Below, piece by piece: positions 30,442 through 41,515 of a stretch of 64,000 bases of DNA. The notes under the pieces were generated by a model. It saw nothing but the letters and a program-made list of their open reading frames with translations. It ran no database searches and was not told where the DNA came from. Every line of letters begins with the position of its first letter. The stretch's first letter is position 1. A program made the translations under genes and the position numbers. The DNA lies in NCBI RefSeq assembly GCF_004011095.1, contig NZ_CP028129.1, forward strand, positions 1,178,001 to 1,242,000, given 5' to 3'. Source of the stretch: Rathayibacter rathayi (GTDB taxonomy: Bacteria; Actinomycetota; Actinomycetes; Actinomycetales; Microbacteriaceae).

Positions 30442-30522
30442 GGCTGGCCGGTGGGATCGCGCCAGGATCCCGACCACGTCGGACAGCCCCGCGACGATGT
30501 CCTCGCGGCTGAGCTGATCCAT
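30442..30522 (-). pseudogene. 5' stub of a gene coupled to the XRE regulator (AbiEii-like?)
   Basis: ATG 30522 overlaps the TAA of the XRE gene (TAATG). About 25 codons look genuine (MDQLSREDIVAGLSDVVGIL), then the frame runs into the antisense of the oxidoreductase remnant and stops. The start resembles nucleotidyltransferase (AbiEii/AbiGii toxin-like) proteins that follow XRE-type regulators in actinobacteria, but this identification rests on a short stretch and context. Confidence 0.45.
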
Positions 30523-31097
30523 TACGCGCTCACCAGCGTCTCCGCCTCGATGAGGACATTGCGCCGGGCGAACTCTGCCGGGATCCGCGTCGCGTCCACC
30601 CGGGTGCGGACTGTGCCCGTGGGTGGCTGCCACGGCGCCGGTAGAAAGCGCGATGCATCGTCGATCCACTCGGCGCGAGGGAGGCCTTCCTCGTCGAGCC
30701 GGTAGGCGGCAACGGCCGCGAGTGCCGCACCCCAGCCCGCGTCGGCGAAGGGAGGGGGCTCGGCGAGCGTGAGACCGACCCGGAGAGCGGAGTGCACGTC
30801 GGCCAGATTGTCGGCGAGTTGGATGAGCTGCCGGTAGGCGGTCCTGACGTCGTCACGGTTCAGCGCGTCCGAGATGACCGCCCCAATTGTCGCCGCGTCT
30901 TTTCGGATCGTCGGCACAAGCACGATCGAGTGCTGAGTGTGGGAGAGCAGCCGCTCCAGCAGGTCCACCGAAGGCTGCCGCCGAGCGTTCTCGATGCGCG
31001 AGAGTGTGGCCTCGGCCACGTCCGACGCCTCGGAAAGCTCGCACTGGGACAAATGCGCTCCCCGGCGGGCGGAGCGCAGAAGTCGTGCTGCCGTCAT
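30522..31097 (-). CDS. XRE-family helix-turn-helix regulator
   Basis: 191-residue regulator with an N-terminal HTH_3 domain at about residues 6-60 (LSQCELSEASDVAEATLSRIENARRQPS) and a 130-residue helical C-terminal domain (ADNLADVHSALRVGLTLAEPPPF; LDEEGLPRAEWIDDASRFLPAPW). ATG 31097 has AGGAGG 5 bases upstream. A TTGAC-n6-GTCAA inverted repeat at 31111-31126 just upstream is a likely autoregulatory operator. Its coupled downstream gene is truncated, so it may be an orphan antitoxin-type repressor. Confidence 0.82.
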   Translation of the reverse strand: MTAARLLRSARRGAHLSQCELSEASDVAEATLSRIENARRQPSVDLLERLLSHTQHSIVLVPTIRKDAATIGAVISDALNRDDVRTAYRQLIQLADNLADVHSALRVGLTLAEPPPFADAGWGAALAAVAAYRLDEEGLPRAEWIDDASRFLPAPWQPPTGTVRTRVDATRIPAEFARRNVLIEAETLVSA

Positions 31098-31110
31098 CGT
31101 GGCCTCCTGG

Positions 31111-31126
31111 TTGACGAATGAGTCAA
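31111..31126 (-). promoter_or_regulatory. Candidate operator of the XRE gene
   Basis: Inverted repeat TTGAC-gaatga-GTCAA 14 bases upstream of the XRE start codon and just before its Shine-Dalgarno. Position suits autorepression. No binding evidence exists beyond symmetry and position. Confidence 0.4.
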
Positions 31127-31191
31127 TCCTAGCTCGGGAACGCTGCCCCGATCATGGAGGAGGGCGCGCGGGCGACGCCGAAACGACGAAT

Positions 31192-31221
31192 CCCCCCGCC
31201 TCTCCGAAGAGAGACGAGGGG
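31192..31221 (-). terminator. Terminator of tRNA-Leu
   Basis: On the minus strand CCCCTCGTCTCTC-TTCG-GAGAGGCGGGGGG forms a 13-bp stem (two G-U pairs) closed by a TTCG tetraloop, 12 bases past the tRNA 3' end. Confidence 0.75.
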
Positions 31222-31233
31222 ATCCGATCACTG

Positions 31234-31318
31234 TGTCCGAGGGGGGACTTGAACCCCCACGCCCTATACGGGCACTAGCACCTCAAGCTAGCGCGTCTGC
31301 CATTTCCGCCACCCGGAC
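31234..31318 (-). tRNA. tRNA-Leu (GAG anticodon)
   Basis: 85-base class II tRNA with a 7-bp acceptor stem (GTCCGGG with CTCGGAC, one G-U), D arm, anticodon stem CTAGC/GCTAG around the loop TTGAGGT (anticodon GAG), a long variable arm (TGCCCGTATAGGGC) and T arm GGGGG-TTCAAGT-CCCCC. The long variable arm and the anticodon give leucine. CCA is not encoded. A minus-strand TAATGT at 31358-31363 may be its -10 element. Confidence 0.96.
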
Positions 31319-31444
31319 GAGTCGTGTTGCCGACCTGCGTTTCCGCGGCCGAAAAAGACATTAGCACGGTTCCGGAGCCTCGAAGGCCAGCGGCAGCCCA
31401 CGTCATCCGAGCGCCGCCGGGCACGCGCCGGTAGCGTTGCCGGC

Positions 31445-32764
31445 ATGCCAGACAGTGCCGATATGACCGACGCCACCCTCGATGAGACCGCGCTCATCGC
31501 GCGCGACCTCATCCGCTTCGACACCAGCAACTACGGCGACGGCAAGGCCGAGCCCGAGCGCCCGGCCGCCGAGTACGTTGCCGCGAAGCTGCGCGACCTC
31601 GGCCTCGAGCCGGAGCTGATCGACTCTGACCCGGGGCGCACCAGCGTCGTCGCGCGGGTCGCGGGGGAGGACAGTGAGCGCGGAGCCCTCGTCGTGCACG
31701 GGCACCTCGACGTGGTGCCGGCCATCGCGGACAACTGGAGCGTCGATCCGTTCGGCGGCGAGATCAAGGACGGCATGCTCTGGGGCCGCGGCGCCGTCGA
31801 CATGAAGAACATGGACGCGATGATCCTCGCCTCGCTCGGCGACATCCTCCGCGAGGGTCGGCGTCCCTCCCGTGACCTCGTCATCGCGTTCTTCGCCGAT
31901 GAGGAGGCCGGCGGCGTGCGGGGCTCGGGCTACCTGGCGCGCGAGCGGCCGGAGCTGTTCGCCGGAGCGACCGAGGCAATCAGCGAGGTCGGCGGCTATT
32001 CGATTGAGCTCGCCGGCAAGCGTGCCTATCTCGTCCAGACGGGGGAGAAGGCGCTGCTGTGGCTGACGCTCCGCGCGCACGGCACGGCCGGGCACGGCTC
32101 GCAGATCAACTCCGAGAACGCCGTCACCCGTCTCGCGCAGGCCATCGCTCGCATCGGCAGCGAGGAGTGGCCCACCCGCCTGACCAATACCACGCGCGAG
32201 CTGCTCGACGAGGTCGCGCGCCTGCTCGGGCACGACCCCCAGCGCAGCACTCCGGAGGAACTCGCGCTCGTCACCGGCACCGCCTCGCGTTTCATAGCGG
32301 CGACGCTGCGCACCACCGCGAATCCGTCGATGCTCTCGGCCGGCTACAAGGCCAACGTCATCCCGGACACGGCGGAGGCGACGATCGACGTGCGTGTCCT
32401 GCCGGGCGAGGAGGACGCAGTGCTCGAACGCCTGACGGTCCTCGCGGGCGAGCACGTCGAGATTCTGGTGCAGCACCGCGACATCGGGCTCGAGGTCCCC
32501 TTCGCCGGCCCCCTCGTCGAGAGCATGGCCGCCTCGTTGCGGCGGTTCGATCCGGGCGCCGAAGTCCTCCCGTACCTGCTCTCGGGCGGAACCGACAACA
32601 AGGCGCTCTCGACACTCGGGATCACCGGATACGGGTTCGCGCCACTCCAGCTCCCGTCATCCTTGGACTTCCCGGCGATGTTCCACGGGGTCGACGAGCG
32701 CGTCCCACTGGACGCACTAGTGTTTGGCAGGAAGGTCCTGACCGATCTCCTGCTGAGTTCCTGA
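31445..32764 (+). CDS. M20/M25/M40 family metallopeptidase
   Basis: 439-residue zinc peptidase of the M20 family (dipeptidase or succinyl-diaminopimelate desuccinylase-like). Metal ligands are visible in VHGHLDVVP, GRGAVDMKN and DEEAGGVRG (catalytic Glu pair), with a dimerisation domain in the middle (AHGTAGHGSQI) and a C-terminal His near MFHGVDERVP. Cytoplasmic hydrolysis of small peptides or N-acyl amino acids is expected. Start at ATG 31445. uppP follows after 79 bases. Confidence 0.9.
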   Translation: MPDSADMTDATLDETALIARDLIRFDTSNYGDGKAEPERPAAEYVAAKLRDLGLEPELIDSDPGRTSVVARVAGEDSERGALVVHGHLDVVPAIADNWSVDPFGGEIKDGMLWGRGAVDMKNMDAMILASLGDILREGRRPSRDLVIAFFADEEAGGVRGSGYLARERPELFAGATEAISEVGGYSIELAGKRAYLVQTGEKALLWLTLRAHGTAGHGSQINSENAVTRLAQAIARIGSEEWPTRLTNTTRELLDEVARLLGHDPQRSTPEELALVTGTASRFIAATLRTTANPSMLSAGYKANVIPDTAEATIDVRVLPGEEDAVLERLTVLAGEHVEILVQHRDIGLEVPFAGPLVESMAASLRRFDPGAEVLPYLLSGGTDNKALSTLGITGYGFAPLQLPSSLDFPAMFHGVDERVPLDALVFGRKVLTDLLLSS

Positions 32765-32843
32765 CGGCGCTCCGAGGGTCAGCACCCACCGACTCCGACC
32801 GCCTGCTGGCCGACGACGCCCCAGCCCTCTTCGAAAGTGACGC

Positions 32844-33692
32844 ATGGGCCTGCTCGACGCGCTGATCCTGGGACTCGTCCAGGGTCTGACCGAATTCCTC
32901 CCGATCTCCTCCAGCGCCCACCTCCGGATCGTCAGCGAGCTGCTGCCCGGTCTCGGCGGGCGCGACACCGGCGCCGCGTTTACCGCGATCACGCAGCTGG
33001 GAACCGAGACCGCGGTCATCATTTACTTCTGGCGCGATATCGTGCGAATCGTGTCTGGCTGGGCGCGTTCGCTCGTCGGCCGGGTCCCGCGCACCGACCC
33101 CGATGCGCGGATGGGCTGGCTCATCATCCTGGGCAGCCTCCCGATCATCGTGCTCGGGCTCGTCTTCCAGGACGCGATCGAAACGACCCTCCGCTCGCTC
33201 TGGGTCGTCGCCACCACTCTGATCCTCTTCGGCGTCCTGCTCGGCATCGCCGACGCGGTCGGCGCGAAGAAGCGCCGCCTGCGCGACCTCGGCGTCCGCG
33301 ACGGACTGATCTACGGGGGCGCGCAGGCGCTCGCCCTGATTCCGGGTGTTTCGCGCTCGGGTGGCACCATCACCGCCGGCCTCTTCCTCGGCTACGAGCG
33401 CAAAGCGGCGGCACGCTACTCCTTCCTCCTTGCGATCCCGGCGGTGTTCGGCAGCGGGCTCTACCAGCTGTACAAGAGCATCAGTGACCCGGAGGTGCTG
33501 CCGAACCAGGTCCAGGTCGGCGGGCTGGAGACCCTGGTCGCGACCATCGTGGCGTTCGTGGTCGGCTTCGTGGTGATCGCGTTCTTCATGAACTACATCT
33601 CGCGGCGCAGCTTCCTTCCCTTCGTCGTCTACCGCATCGTGCTCGGTGTCGTTCTGATGGTCGCGCTGGGCACCGGCCTCATCGCCGCCTAG
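32844..33692 (+). CDS. uppP: Undecaprenyl-diphosphatase
   Basis: 282-residue integral membrane phosphatase (BacA family) that regenerates undecaprenyl phosphate for cell-wall synthesis and gives bacitracin tolerance. Conserved motifs are [17 protein letters not shown] with the catalytic Glu at the N terminus and PGVSRSGGT with the conserved Ser/Arg in the middle. Seven or eight hydrophobic segments. Start ATG 32844. mshC starts at the base after its stop codon, so the two form an operon. Confidence 0.95.
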   Translation: MGLLDALILGLVQGLTEFLPISSSAHLRIVSELLPGLGGRDTGAAFTAITQLGTETAVIIYFWRDIVRIVSGWARSLVGRVPRTDPDARMGWLIILGSLPIIVLGLVFQDAIETTLRSLWVVATTLILFGVLLGIADAVGAKKRRLRDLGVRDGLIYGGAQALALIPGVSRSGGTITAGLFLGYERKAAARYSFLLAIPAVFGSGLYQLYKSISDPEVLPNQVQVGGLETLVATIVAFVVGFVVIAFFMNYISRRSFLPFVVYRIVLGVVLMVALGTGLIAA

Positions 33693-34940
33693 ATGCGCGC
33701 TTGGACTGCCCCCGACGTCCCTGCTCTGCCCGGCCGGGGCAGCGCCCCGCGCCTGCACGACACGGCGACCGCGCGCTCCGTCGAACTCGACGCGCCGGGA
33801 GGAGTGGCGAGCCTGTACGTCTGCGGCATCACGCCCTACGACGCGACCCACCTCGGCCACGCCGCCACCTACCTCGCCTTTGACACGGTGCAGCGCGTCT
33901 GGCTCGACGCCGGGTACACCGTCGAGTACGCGCAGAACGTCACCGACGTCGACGACCCGCTGCTCGAGCGGGCGAATGCCACCGGTGTCCACTGGCGCGA
34001 GCTGGCCGAGGAGCAGGTCGAGCTGTTTCGCGGCGACATGGCGGCACTGCGAGTACTTCCTCCGCAGCACTACGTGGGCGTCACCGAGACGGTAGCTCCG
34101 ATGGCGGAGGCGGTCGCCCGCCTCGAGCGCGACGGCGTCGCCTACCGCGTCACGGCTCCGGATGCGGTCGCGGACGGCGCGAGCGACCTCTACTACGACA
34201 TCGCCGCCGCCGAGAGCGCCGTCTGGCACCTGGGCAGCGCGAGCGGCCTCGATGCGGAGTCGATGGCGCGGTTCTCGGCGCAGCGCGGCGGCGACCCGGA
34301 GCGCGTCGGCAAACGCGATCCCCTCGATCCGCTGCTCTGGCGCGCCGAGCGTGCCGGCGAGCCGGCCTGGGACGCCGAGGTCGGCCGCGGGCGCCCGGGC
34401 TGGCACATCGAGTGCTCGGTGATCGCGCTGGACCGCCTCGGTCCCAACTTCACCCTGCAGGGCGGCGGGAGCGACCTGATCTTCCCGCACCACGAGTTCA
34501 GCGCCGGCCACGCGGCCTCGCTGTCCGGCCGCCCGCTCGCTCGCGCCTACGCGCACGCCGGGATGGTGGCCTATCAGGGCGAGAAGATGAGTAAGTCGCT
34601 GGGCAACCTGGTGCTGGTCTCGCGTCTGCGCAGCGAAGGAGTGGATCCGCGTGCCATCCGCCTCGCGCTGCTCGCGCACCACTACCGCTCCGACTGGGAG
34701 TGGCTGCCCGAGGACCTGCCGACGGCCCTGGCCCGCTTGGCCCGATGGGAGGCGGCGCTCACCGCCGAGGGCCCACACTCGGCCCTGGAGGTGCTCGCGC
34801 GCCTGCGTGAGGTGCTGGCCGACGACCTGGATACTCCGGCCGCGGTGGCCCTCGTCGACACCGCGCTGACGGACGGAGTGGACGACCCGTCGCTCCTGCG
34901 CGACGCCCTCGACGCCCTCCTCGGCGTCCGTCCAACCTGA
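33693..34940 (+). CDS. mshC: Mycothiol ligase: L-cysteine:GlcN-Ins ligase
   Basis: 415-residue class I aminoacyl-tRNA-synthetase-like enzyme that joins cysteine to glucosaminyl-inositol with ATP during mycothiol synthesis. It has the MshC-type N terminus, the zinc/substrate region [15 protein letters not shown] including the HIGH-like motif, GWHIECSV with further metal ligands, and KMSKS (in [10 protein letters not shown]). It is shorter than CysS and lacks a tRNA-binding tail. ATG 33693 follows uppP directly. Presence of mycothiol synthesis supports an actinobacterial host. Confidence 0.95.
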   Translation: MRAWTAPDVPALPGRGSAPRLHDTATARSVELDAPGGVASLYVCGITPYDATHLGHAATYLAFDTVQRVWLDAGYTVEYAQNVTDVDDPLLERANATGVHWRELAEEQVELFRGDMAALRVLPPQHYVGVTETVAPMAEAVARLERDGVAYRVTAPDAVADGASDLYYDIAAAESAVWHLGSASGLDAESMARFSAQRGGDPERVGKRDPLDPLLWRAERAGEPAWDAEVGRGRPGWHIECSVIALDRLGPNFTLQGGGSDLIFPHHEFSAGHAASLSGRPLARAYAHAGMVAYQGEKMSKSLGNLVLVSRLRSEGVDPRAIRLALLAHHYRSDWEWLPEDLPTALARLARWEAALTAEGPHSALEVLARLREVLADDLDTPAAVALVDTALTDGVDDPSLLRDALDALLGVRPT

Positions 34941-34951
34941 GCGCGCGCGAG

Positions 34952-34974
34952 CCGGCCGAGGATCCTCGGGCCGG
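34952..34974. terminator. Bidirectional hairpin between mshC and PAC2 gene
   Basis: Near-perfect inverted repeat ccggccgagga/tcctcgggccgg with one bulged base, flanked by agcgcg/cgcgct that could lengthen the stem. It fills the 43-base space between convergent genes. Confidence 0.5.
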
Positions 34975-34983
34975 ATCAGCGCG

Positions 34984-35844
34984 CTAGGGTCGCCAGGGCT
35001 CCTCGCCGGAGCGGCCGTCACCGCGGCGTCGGAGGTAGCGCTCGAACTCCTGCGCGATCGCCTCGCCGCTGGCCTCGGGGGAGTCGACCGTGTCGCGCGC
35101 CTGCTCGAGCTGGGCGATGTAGGCGGCCATCTCCTCGTCGTCGGCGGCGAGAGCGTCGATGCCGCGCTCCCACTCCTCCGCCTCCTCGACGAGGTCGCCG
35201 CGGGGGATCGCCAGGCCGACGACCTCTTCGAGCTTTTCGAGCAGCGCCAGCATCGCCTTGGGCGAAGGGGCGTTGTGCACATAGTGCGGGACGGACGCCC
35301 AGATCGACACGGCGGGAATACCCACCTTCTGCGCGGCCTCGCCGATCACACTGAGAATTCCGACCGGACCCTCGTAGCTGGAGCGCTCGAGCTCGAACGA
35401 AGTCCGCAACTCGCCGTTCTCACTCGACGCGAAGATCGAGATCGGACGGGTGTGTGGGACGTCCGCGAGCATCGCGCCGAGGAAGACCACCGCCGAGATA
35501 TCAATCGCGAGCATGGCGTCGACGACCTCCGCGGCGAAGCTCTTCCAGCTGCGCGAGGGTTCGGTGCCGATCATGAGGTACAGGGCGCTCTCGGCGTCGA
35601 CCGAGGTGTCGGCCGGGCCGAAGATCTGCGTGCCGGGCCAGGAGAGGCTGCGACGGCCATCCTCGCCGATCGAGAGCATGGGGCGGGTGTACTGGAAGTC
35701 GTAGTACTGCTCGGCGTCGACGGCGAAGAGGGGCACGTACTCCCCGGCGTCCTTGACCAGCCGCAGCGCGCCGCTCGCGGCGTCTCCGGCGTCGTTCCAG
35801 CCCTCGAAGGCCACGACCAGGACGTTCCCCGTGATCACGTTCAT
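34984..35844 (-). CDS. PAC2 family protein
   Basis: 286-residue member of the PAC2 (proteasome-assembly-chaperone-like) family found across actinobacteria. Typical segments are VVAFEGWNDAGDAAS at the N terminus, VVFLGAMLADVPHTRP and VSIWASVPHYVHNAPSPKA. The C-terminal 50 residues are acidic and helical. The biochemical role in bacteria is unknown. ATG 35844; the frame extends far upstream but without family similarity. It lies close to pafB/pafC in this window, yet no proteasome genes are present. Confidence 0.88.
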   Translation of the reverse strand: MNVITGNVLVVAFEGWNDAGDAASGALRLVKDAGEYVPLFAVDAEQYYDFQYTRPMLSIGEDGRRSLSWPGTQIFGPADTSVDAESALYLMIGTEPSRSWKSFAAEVVDAMLAIDISAVVFLGAMLADVPHTRPISIFASSENGELRTSFELERSSYEGPVGILSVIGEAAQKVGIPAVSIWASVPHYVHNAPSPKAMLALLEKLEEVVGLAIPRGDLVEEAEEWERGIDALAADDEEMAAYIAQLEQARDTVDSPEASGEAIAQEFERYLRRRGDGRSGEEPWRP

Positions 35845-35915
35845 AGGCAGGATCTCCGCGTTCGGCTCGATGTCCGGGCAGCGCACATCGCGCCTGACCC
35901 GTCCGTCCAGGATAG

Positions 35916-37844
<1,929 letters not shown>

Positions 37845-37927
37845 GCTGTTCCCGGCCTCCGGGCCGACTCCACCCGTGGCGTCATACTCCGGGCGTCACC
37901 GCTCCCCTTCTCTCGAATCGAGGACCC

Positions 37928-38890
37928 GTGCGCAGGACCACCGCGCTCATCGCTGGCATTGGAATCGTCGCCGCTCTCACTGGATGCACCCCGTCCTCCT
38001 CAACGGCGGACTGCGACGCTCCGTTCTCCTCCGGCGACTCGTCGGCCGCGGTCAAAGCCACGGGCGATTTCGGCGCCAAGCCTGATGTCAGCGTGCCGTC
38101 GCCACTCAAGGCCGATGGCAGCCAGGTCAGCACGCTGATCAAGGGCTCCGGCGCTCCCCTCGAGAAGGGCCAACTGGTCACCATCGACTACACCCTGGTC
38201 AACGGAGCGGACGGCACCGTCCTCGAGACCTCGCCCTACGACGGGTCGAGCACCGCCCGCTTCGGTGTCGGCGGGGCCGGACTCACCGGCCTCAACGAGG
38301 GCCTGCTCTGCACCCAGGTCGGTTCACGGGTGGCCATCGCGATCGCCCCCGAGGACGGCTTCGGCCAGGCGGCCTCGCAGTTGGGCCTCGCTGCCGATGA
38401 CACCCTGGTACTCGTCGCCGATGTCCGCGGCGCGTCTCTCGCCCGCGCGAACGGCTCCGCCCAGCCCGTTCCGGACGGTTTCCCCACCGTGACCCTCGGC
38501 GACGACGGACGACCCGGCCTCGCGAAGCCCTCCGGCGAGGCTCCGACCGACCTTCGCATCGCGCAGCTTAAGAAGGGCGAGGGCGACGTGGTCGCGGAGG
38601 GCGACCAGGTCGTCGTGGCCTACACCGGCTGGCAGTGGAGCGACGGGAAGGTGTTTGACTCCAGCTGGGAGAAGGGCGCACCGACGGTCTTCGCCGCGGC
38701 CGACGGATCGAGCACCCAGGGCGGAGTGATCGCCGGCTTCGCGAAGGCACTGATCGGCCAGCCTGTCGGCTCGCAGGTCATCGCGGTCATCCCTCCTGAC
38801 CAGGGCTACGGCGACCAGGGTTCGCCCCAGGGCGGCATCCCCGGCGGTGCCACGCTGATCTTCGTCGCCGACATCCTCGGAAAGGTCTGA
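37928..38890 (+). CDS. FKBP-type peptidyl-prolyl isomerase lipoprotein
   Basis: 320-residue secreted lipoprotein. A signal peptide (RRTTALIAGIGIVAALTGC) ends in a lipobox with Cys at residue 20, followed by a Ser/Thr-rich linker. Two tandem FKBP domains are visible: the first around residues 68-160 (KGQLVTIDYTLVNG, EDGFG), the second around 205-320 (EGDQVVVAYTGWQWSDGKVFDSS, IPPDQGYGDQG). Acts outside the membrane in protein folding. GTG start at 37928. Its lipidation would require Lgt/Lsp and possibly the Lnt encoded further on. Confidence 0.9.
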   Translation: MRRTTALIAGIGIVAALTGCTPSSSTADCDAPFSSGDSSAAVKATGDFGAKPDVSVPSPLKADGSQVSTLIKGSGAPLEKGQLVTIDYTLVNGADGTVLETSPYDGSSTARFGVGGAGLTGLNEGLLCTQVGSRVAIAIAPEDGFGQAASQLGLAADDTLVLVADVRGASLARANGSAQPVPDGFPTVTLGDDGRPGLAKPSGEAPTDLRIAQLKKGEGDVVAEGDQVVVAYTGWQWSDGKVFDSSWEKGAPTVFAAADGSSTQGGVIAGFAKALIGQPVGSQVIAVIPPDQGYGDQGSPQGGIPGGATLIFVADILGKV

Positions 38891-38916
38891 CCGGACCCGC
38901 CCCTAGACTGGAGGGC

Positions 38917-39927
38917 GTGCCTGCCGACGCCCCGCCATCGAGCCGCGTCCCGGCTGAGGAGCGTCTGTTCAACCTCGTGCTCGCGCTCGTCGCGGCTGAG
39001 AACGGATTGACGAAGGCCGATGTGCTCTCCACGGTGCAGGGCTACCGTCAGCGCTCGGGCCGAGGCGACCGCACGTCGCTCGAGCGCCAGTTCGAGCGAG
39101 ACAAGGACGACCTGCGCGAGCTGGGAATCCCGATCGAGACGGTCGACGCTCCAGGCGATCCCGGTAACACGCAGACCGTCCGGTATCGCATCGCCAAGCG
39201 CAGCTACGATCTCCCCGCCGACCTCGCCTTCGACCCGGAGGAGCTGGCCCTTCTCCGGCTGGCCGGCGCGGTCTGGCGAGAGGGCACACTCTCAGCGGAG
39301 TCGCGGCGCGCGTTGATCAAGCTGCGCTCGATCGGCGTCGAGTCCGTGGACCCCGTGATCGGCATCAGCCCCTCGATCCGGGTGCGCGAGGCCTCGTTCG
39401 AGCCGCTGAACGCTGCGCTCGACCGCGGCCAGGTGGTCCGCTTCCTCTACCTCAAGCCGGGAGGTGAGGAGCCGCGCGTGCGCACCGTGCAGCCCCGTGC
39501 GCTGGTCAATCACCAGGGTCGCTGGCACCTGCACGGTTGGGACGAGGGCGCAGAGGGCACCCGAACCTTCCTCCTCTCCCGGATCGTCGGACCGGTCGCC
39601 CTGACCGGCCGCCTCTCTGCGCAGGTCGACGGAGATCAGGCGGCGACCGCGCTCGCCCAGCTCGACGAGATCCTCCTGCGCAACAGCGCGCTCCTGCAGG
39701 TCGCCCCCGACTCGGACGCCGCCCTCCGCCTGGGCGGTCGCGCCGAAGCCGACGGCGAGGGGCAGGATCTGCTGCGACTGCACTACACCGACCCGGACGT
39801 GCTCGCCGACGAACTCGCGGGCTACGGTCCCGAGGTCCGCGTGCTCCAGCCGGAGGAGCTACGCCGGCGCGTCCTCGAGCGCCTCCGACGCACCCTGGAC
39901 GATCACGGAGGCGACACCCGTGGCTAG
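38917..39927 (+). CDS. pafB: WYL-domain regulator PafB
   Basis: 336-residue WYL protein: N-terminal winged-helix-type region (ERLFNLVLALVAAENGLTKADVL) and a central WYL domain (RGQVVRFLYLKPGG; RWHLHGWDEG). In mycobacteria PafB and PafC form a heterodimer that activates the LexA-independent DNA-damage regulon. GTG 38917. It overlaps pafC by 8 bases. Orthology rests on tandem pairing and position before tatA-tatC-helY. Confidence 0.9.
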   Translation: MPADAPPSSRVPAEERLFNLVLALVAAENGLTKADVLSTVQGYRQRSGRGDRTSLERQFERDKDDLRELGIPIETVDAPGDPGNTQTVRYRIAKRSYDLPADLAFDPEELALLRLAGAVWREGTLSAESRRALIKLRSIGVESVDPVIGISPSIRVREASFEPLNAALDRGQVVRFLYLKPGGEEPRVRTVQPRALVNHQGRWHLHGWDEGAEGTRTFLLSRIVGPVALTGRLSAQVDGDQAATALAQLDEILLRNSALLQVAPDSDAALRLGGRAEADGEGQDLLRLHYTDPDVLADELAGYGPEVRVLQPEELRRRVLERLRRTLDDHGGDTRG

Positions 39928-40918
39928 ACCCCGCTCTCTGCAGGCCCGTGACCGCCTGGCCGTCCTGCTCTCGCTCGTCCCCTATCTCCTCGACCGCGGG
40001 CGCGTCTCGGTCGCGGAGGTCGCCGCCCACTTCGAAATCGCCCAGGAGGAGGTGCGGCGCGCTGTTCGCCTCATCGCCGTCTCGGGAATCCCCGGCGAGA
40101 CCGCGCAGTACCAGGCGAACGACCTCTTCGACATCAGCTGGGACGACTTCGAGGAGAACGACTATGTCGTTCTCACTCAGCAGGTCGCCATCGACGATTC
40201 GCCGCGGTTCTCGGCGCGCGAGGCCGCTGCACTCATCGCTGGGATGCAGTACCTCGCGGCGCTGCCGGAGAACCAGGGGAACGATCGGATCGCCTCACTC
40301 ATGGGCAAGCTTGCGCGCGGCGCTTCATCGGCCCCGACCGCGGTGGCCGTCTCCCGCGGCACCGGAGCCGACAGCGCTGTGGCGCTCCTGCGCACTGCGA
40401 TGGCCTCAGCGACTCAGGTCGCTTTCCACTATCGCAGTGCGCGCGGTGAGACGGAGTCGCGGCTCGTCGACCCCTTCGTGCTCGAGTCCGTCGACCGAGA
40501 CTGGTACCTGCGGGGGTGGGACCACCTCCGTGAGGGCGTCCGCACCTTCCGAGTCGACCGGATGCGCTCCCTCCGCGACACGGCGACGCCGATCGTGCGC
40601 CGCCGCAACGAGGTCACCCTCTCGGAACGGCTGTTCGAGGCCTCCGCGTCGGACCTGGTCGTGGATCTGCGGGTCGCGCCGAGCGCCGTCGTGCTGCTGG
40701 GCGACTACGCGGCCGACGCCGAGTTCCCCGAGCCGGCGCCGGGCGAGGAGGATCGCGGCGTCCTCGTGCGCCTGCGCGTCGCGCACCTGCAAGGTCTGAC
40801 TCGCCTTGTCGCGTCGCTGGCGGGACTCGTCACCGTGGTGGCACCCCCCGAGGCGCGCGCGGCCGTCGGGCAGTGGGCGGCTGCCGCACTCGCCGCGAAC
40901 GAGGAGGACTCGTCGTGA
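39920..40918 (+). CDS. pafC: WYL-domain regulator PafC
   Basis: 332-residue partner of PafB with the same fold: N-terminal helix-turn-helix (VSVAEVAAHFEIAQEEVRRAV), WYL core (QVAFHYRSARGETESRLVDPF; DWYLRGWDHLREGVRTFRVDRM) and C-terminal WCX-like extension. GTG start inside the pafB end. Its stop overlaps the next small gene by 4 bases (GTGA). Together they probably sense damage-related ligand, presumed single-stranded DNA in the mycobacterial system. Confidence 0.9.
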   Translation: MARPRSLQARDRLAVLLSLVPYLLDRGRVSVAEVAAHFEIAQEEVRRAVRLIAVSGIPGETAQYQANDLFDISWDDFEENDYVVLTQQVAIDDSPRFSAREAAALIAGMQYLAALPENQGNDRIASLMGKLARGASSAPTAVAVSRGTGADSAVALLRTAMASATQVAFHYRSARGETESRLVDPFVLESVDRDWYLRGWDHLREGVRTFRVDRMRSLRDTATPIVRRRNEVTLSERLFEASASDLVVDLRVAPSAVVLLGDYAADAEFPEPAPGEEDRGVLVRLRVAHLQGLTRLVASLAGLVTVVAPPEARAAVGQWAAAALAANEEDSS

Positions 40919-41244
40919 CCTGGTGGTCGTGGATCCTGATCTGGGTCGGGCTCGCCCTGGGCGCCGTCGCGGTGCTCGTGCTCTTCGCTCTGTCTTACTG
41001 GCGCAAGGGGAAGCTCCTGCTCGGGCAGCTGTCGGAGGTGACCGCGAAGCTCGAGACGCTGAGTCCTGGTATGACGGAGGATCTGCCGTCGAGGCCGCCC
41101 TCGTCACTGTTCGCTGATCGGGCACTCGTGCGGCGCGCCCACGAGGGTCGCCGCGACGCCCGGCGCGACAGGATCGATCTCAGACGGTCGGGAAGGGTCG
41201 AACGGGGTAAGCTCCTGGTACACCGCAACCGACAAGTGAAGTGA
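40915..41244 (+). CDS. Small single-pass membrane protein between pafC and tatA
   Basis: 109-residue unknown protein. GTG 40915 overlaps the pafC stop (GTGA). One hydrophobic segment at residues 2-27 ([24 protein letters not shown]) followed by a basic cytoplasmic tail rich in Arg ([21 protein letters not shown]). Ends 7 bases before tatA. Position between a damage regulator pair and the Tat translocon is conserved in spirit with actinobacterial loci, but the function is unknown. Confidence 0.75.
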   Translation: MTWWSWILIWVGLALGAVAVLVLFALSYWRKGKLLLGQLSEVTAKLETLSPGMTEDLPSRPPSSLFADRALVRRAHEGRRDARRDRIDLRRSGRVERGKLLVHRNRQVK

Positions 41245-41251
41245 GTCTGCA

Positions 41252-41515
41252 ATGTTCGCTGGCCTCCAGGGGTGGCACCTCCTCATCATCCTCGCCGTGA
41301 TCCTCCTTCTGTTCGGTGCGCCCAAGCTCCCGCAGCTGGCCCGCAGTGTCGGGCAGTCGATGCGCATCTTCAAGAGCGAGGTCAAGACCATGAAGGACGA
41401 AGACGGCACCGAGCGCCGTGAGTCGACCGACGGAACCGGCGGCACCGCCGCCGGGTCCACCGGGACGACCACCGGCACCGGCACCACCACGCCGCCTGAG
41501 TCCCCGCTCAAGTAA
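41252..41515 (+). CDS. tatA: Sec-independent translocase subunit TatA
   Basis: 87-residue TatA. The short periplasmic start, membrane helix [21 protein letters not shown] and amphipathic helix [16 protein letters not shown] are textbook, with the conserved FG hinge before the amphipathic helix. A Gly/Thr-rich acidic tail of 35 residues follows. It forms the pore of the twin-arginine translocon with TatC. Stop overlaps the tatC ATG by one base (TAATG). Confidence 0.95.
   Translation: MFAGLQGWHLLIILAVILLLFGAPKLPQLARSVGQSMRIFKSEVKTMKDEDGTERRESTDGTGGTAAGSTGTTTGTGTTTPPESPLK

Noticed and set aside
31192..31318. tRNA-Leu as an integration hotspot
   Set aside because: No integrase gene or duplicated tRNA 3' end was seen on either side, although decayed genes lie just beyond it.
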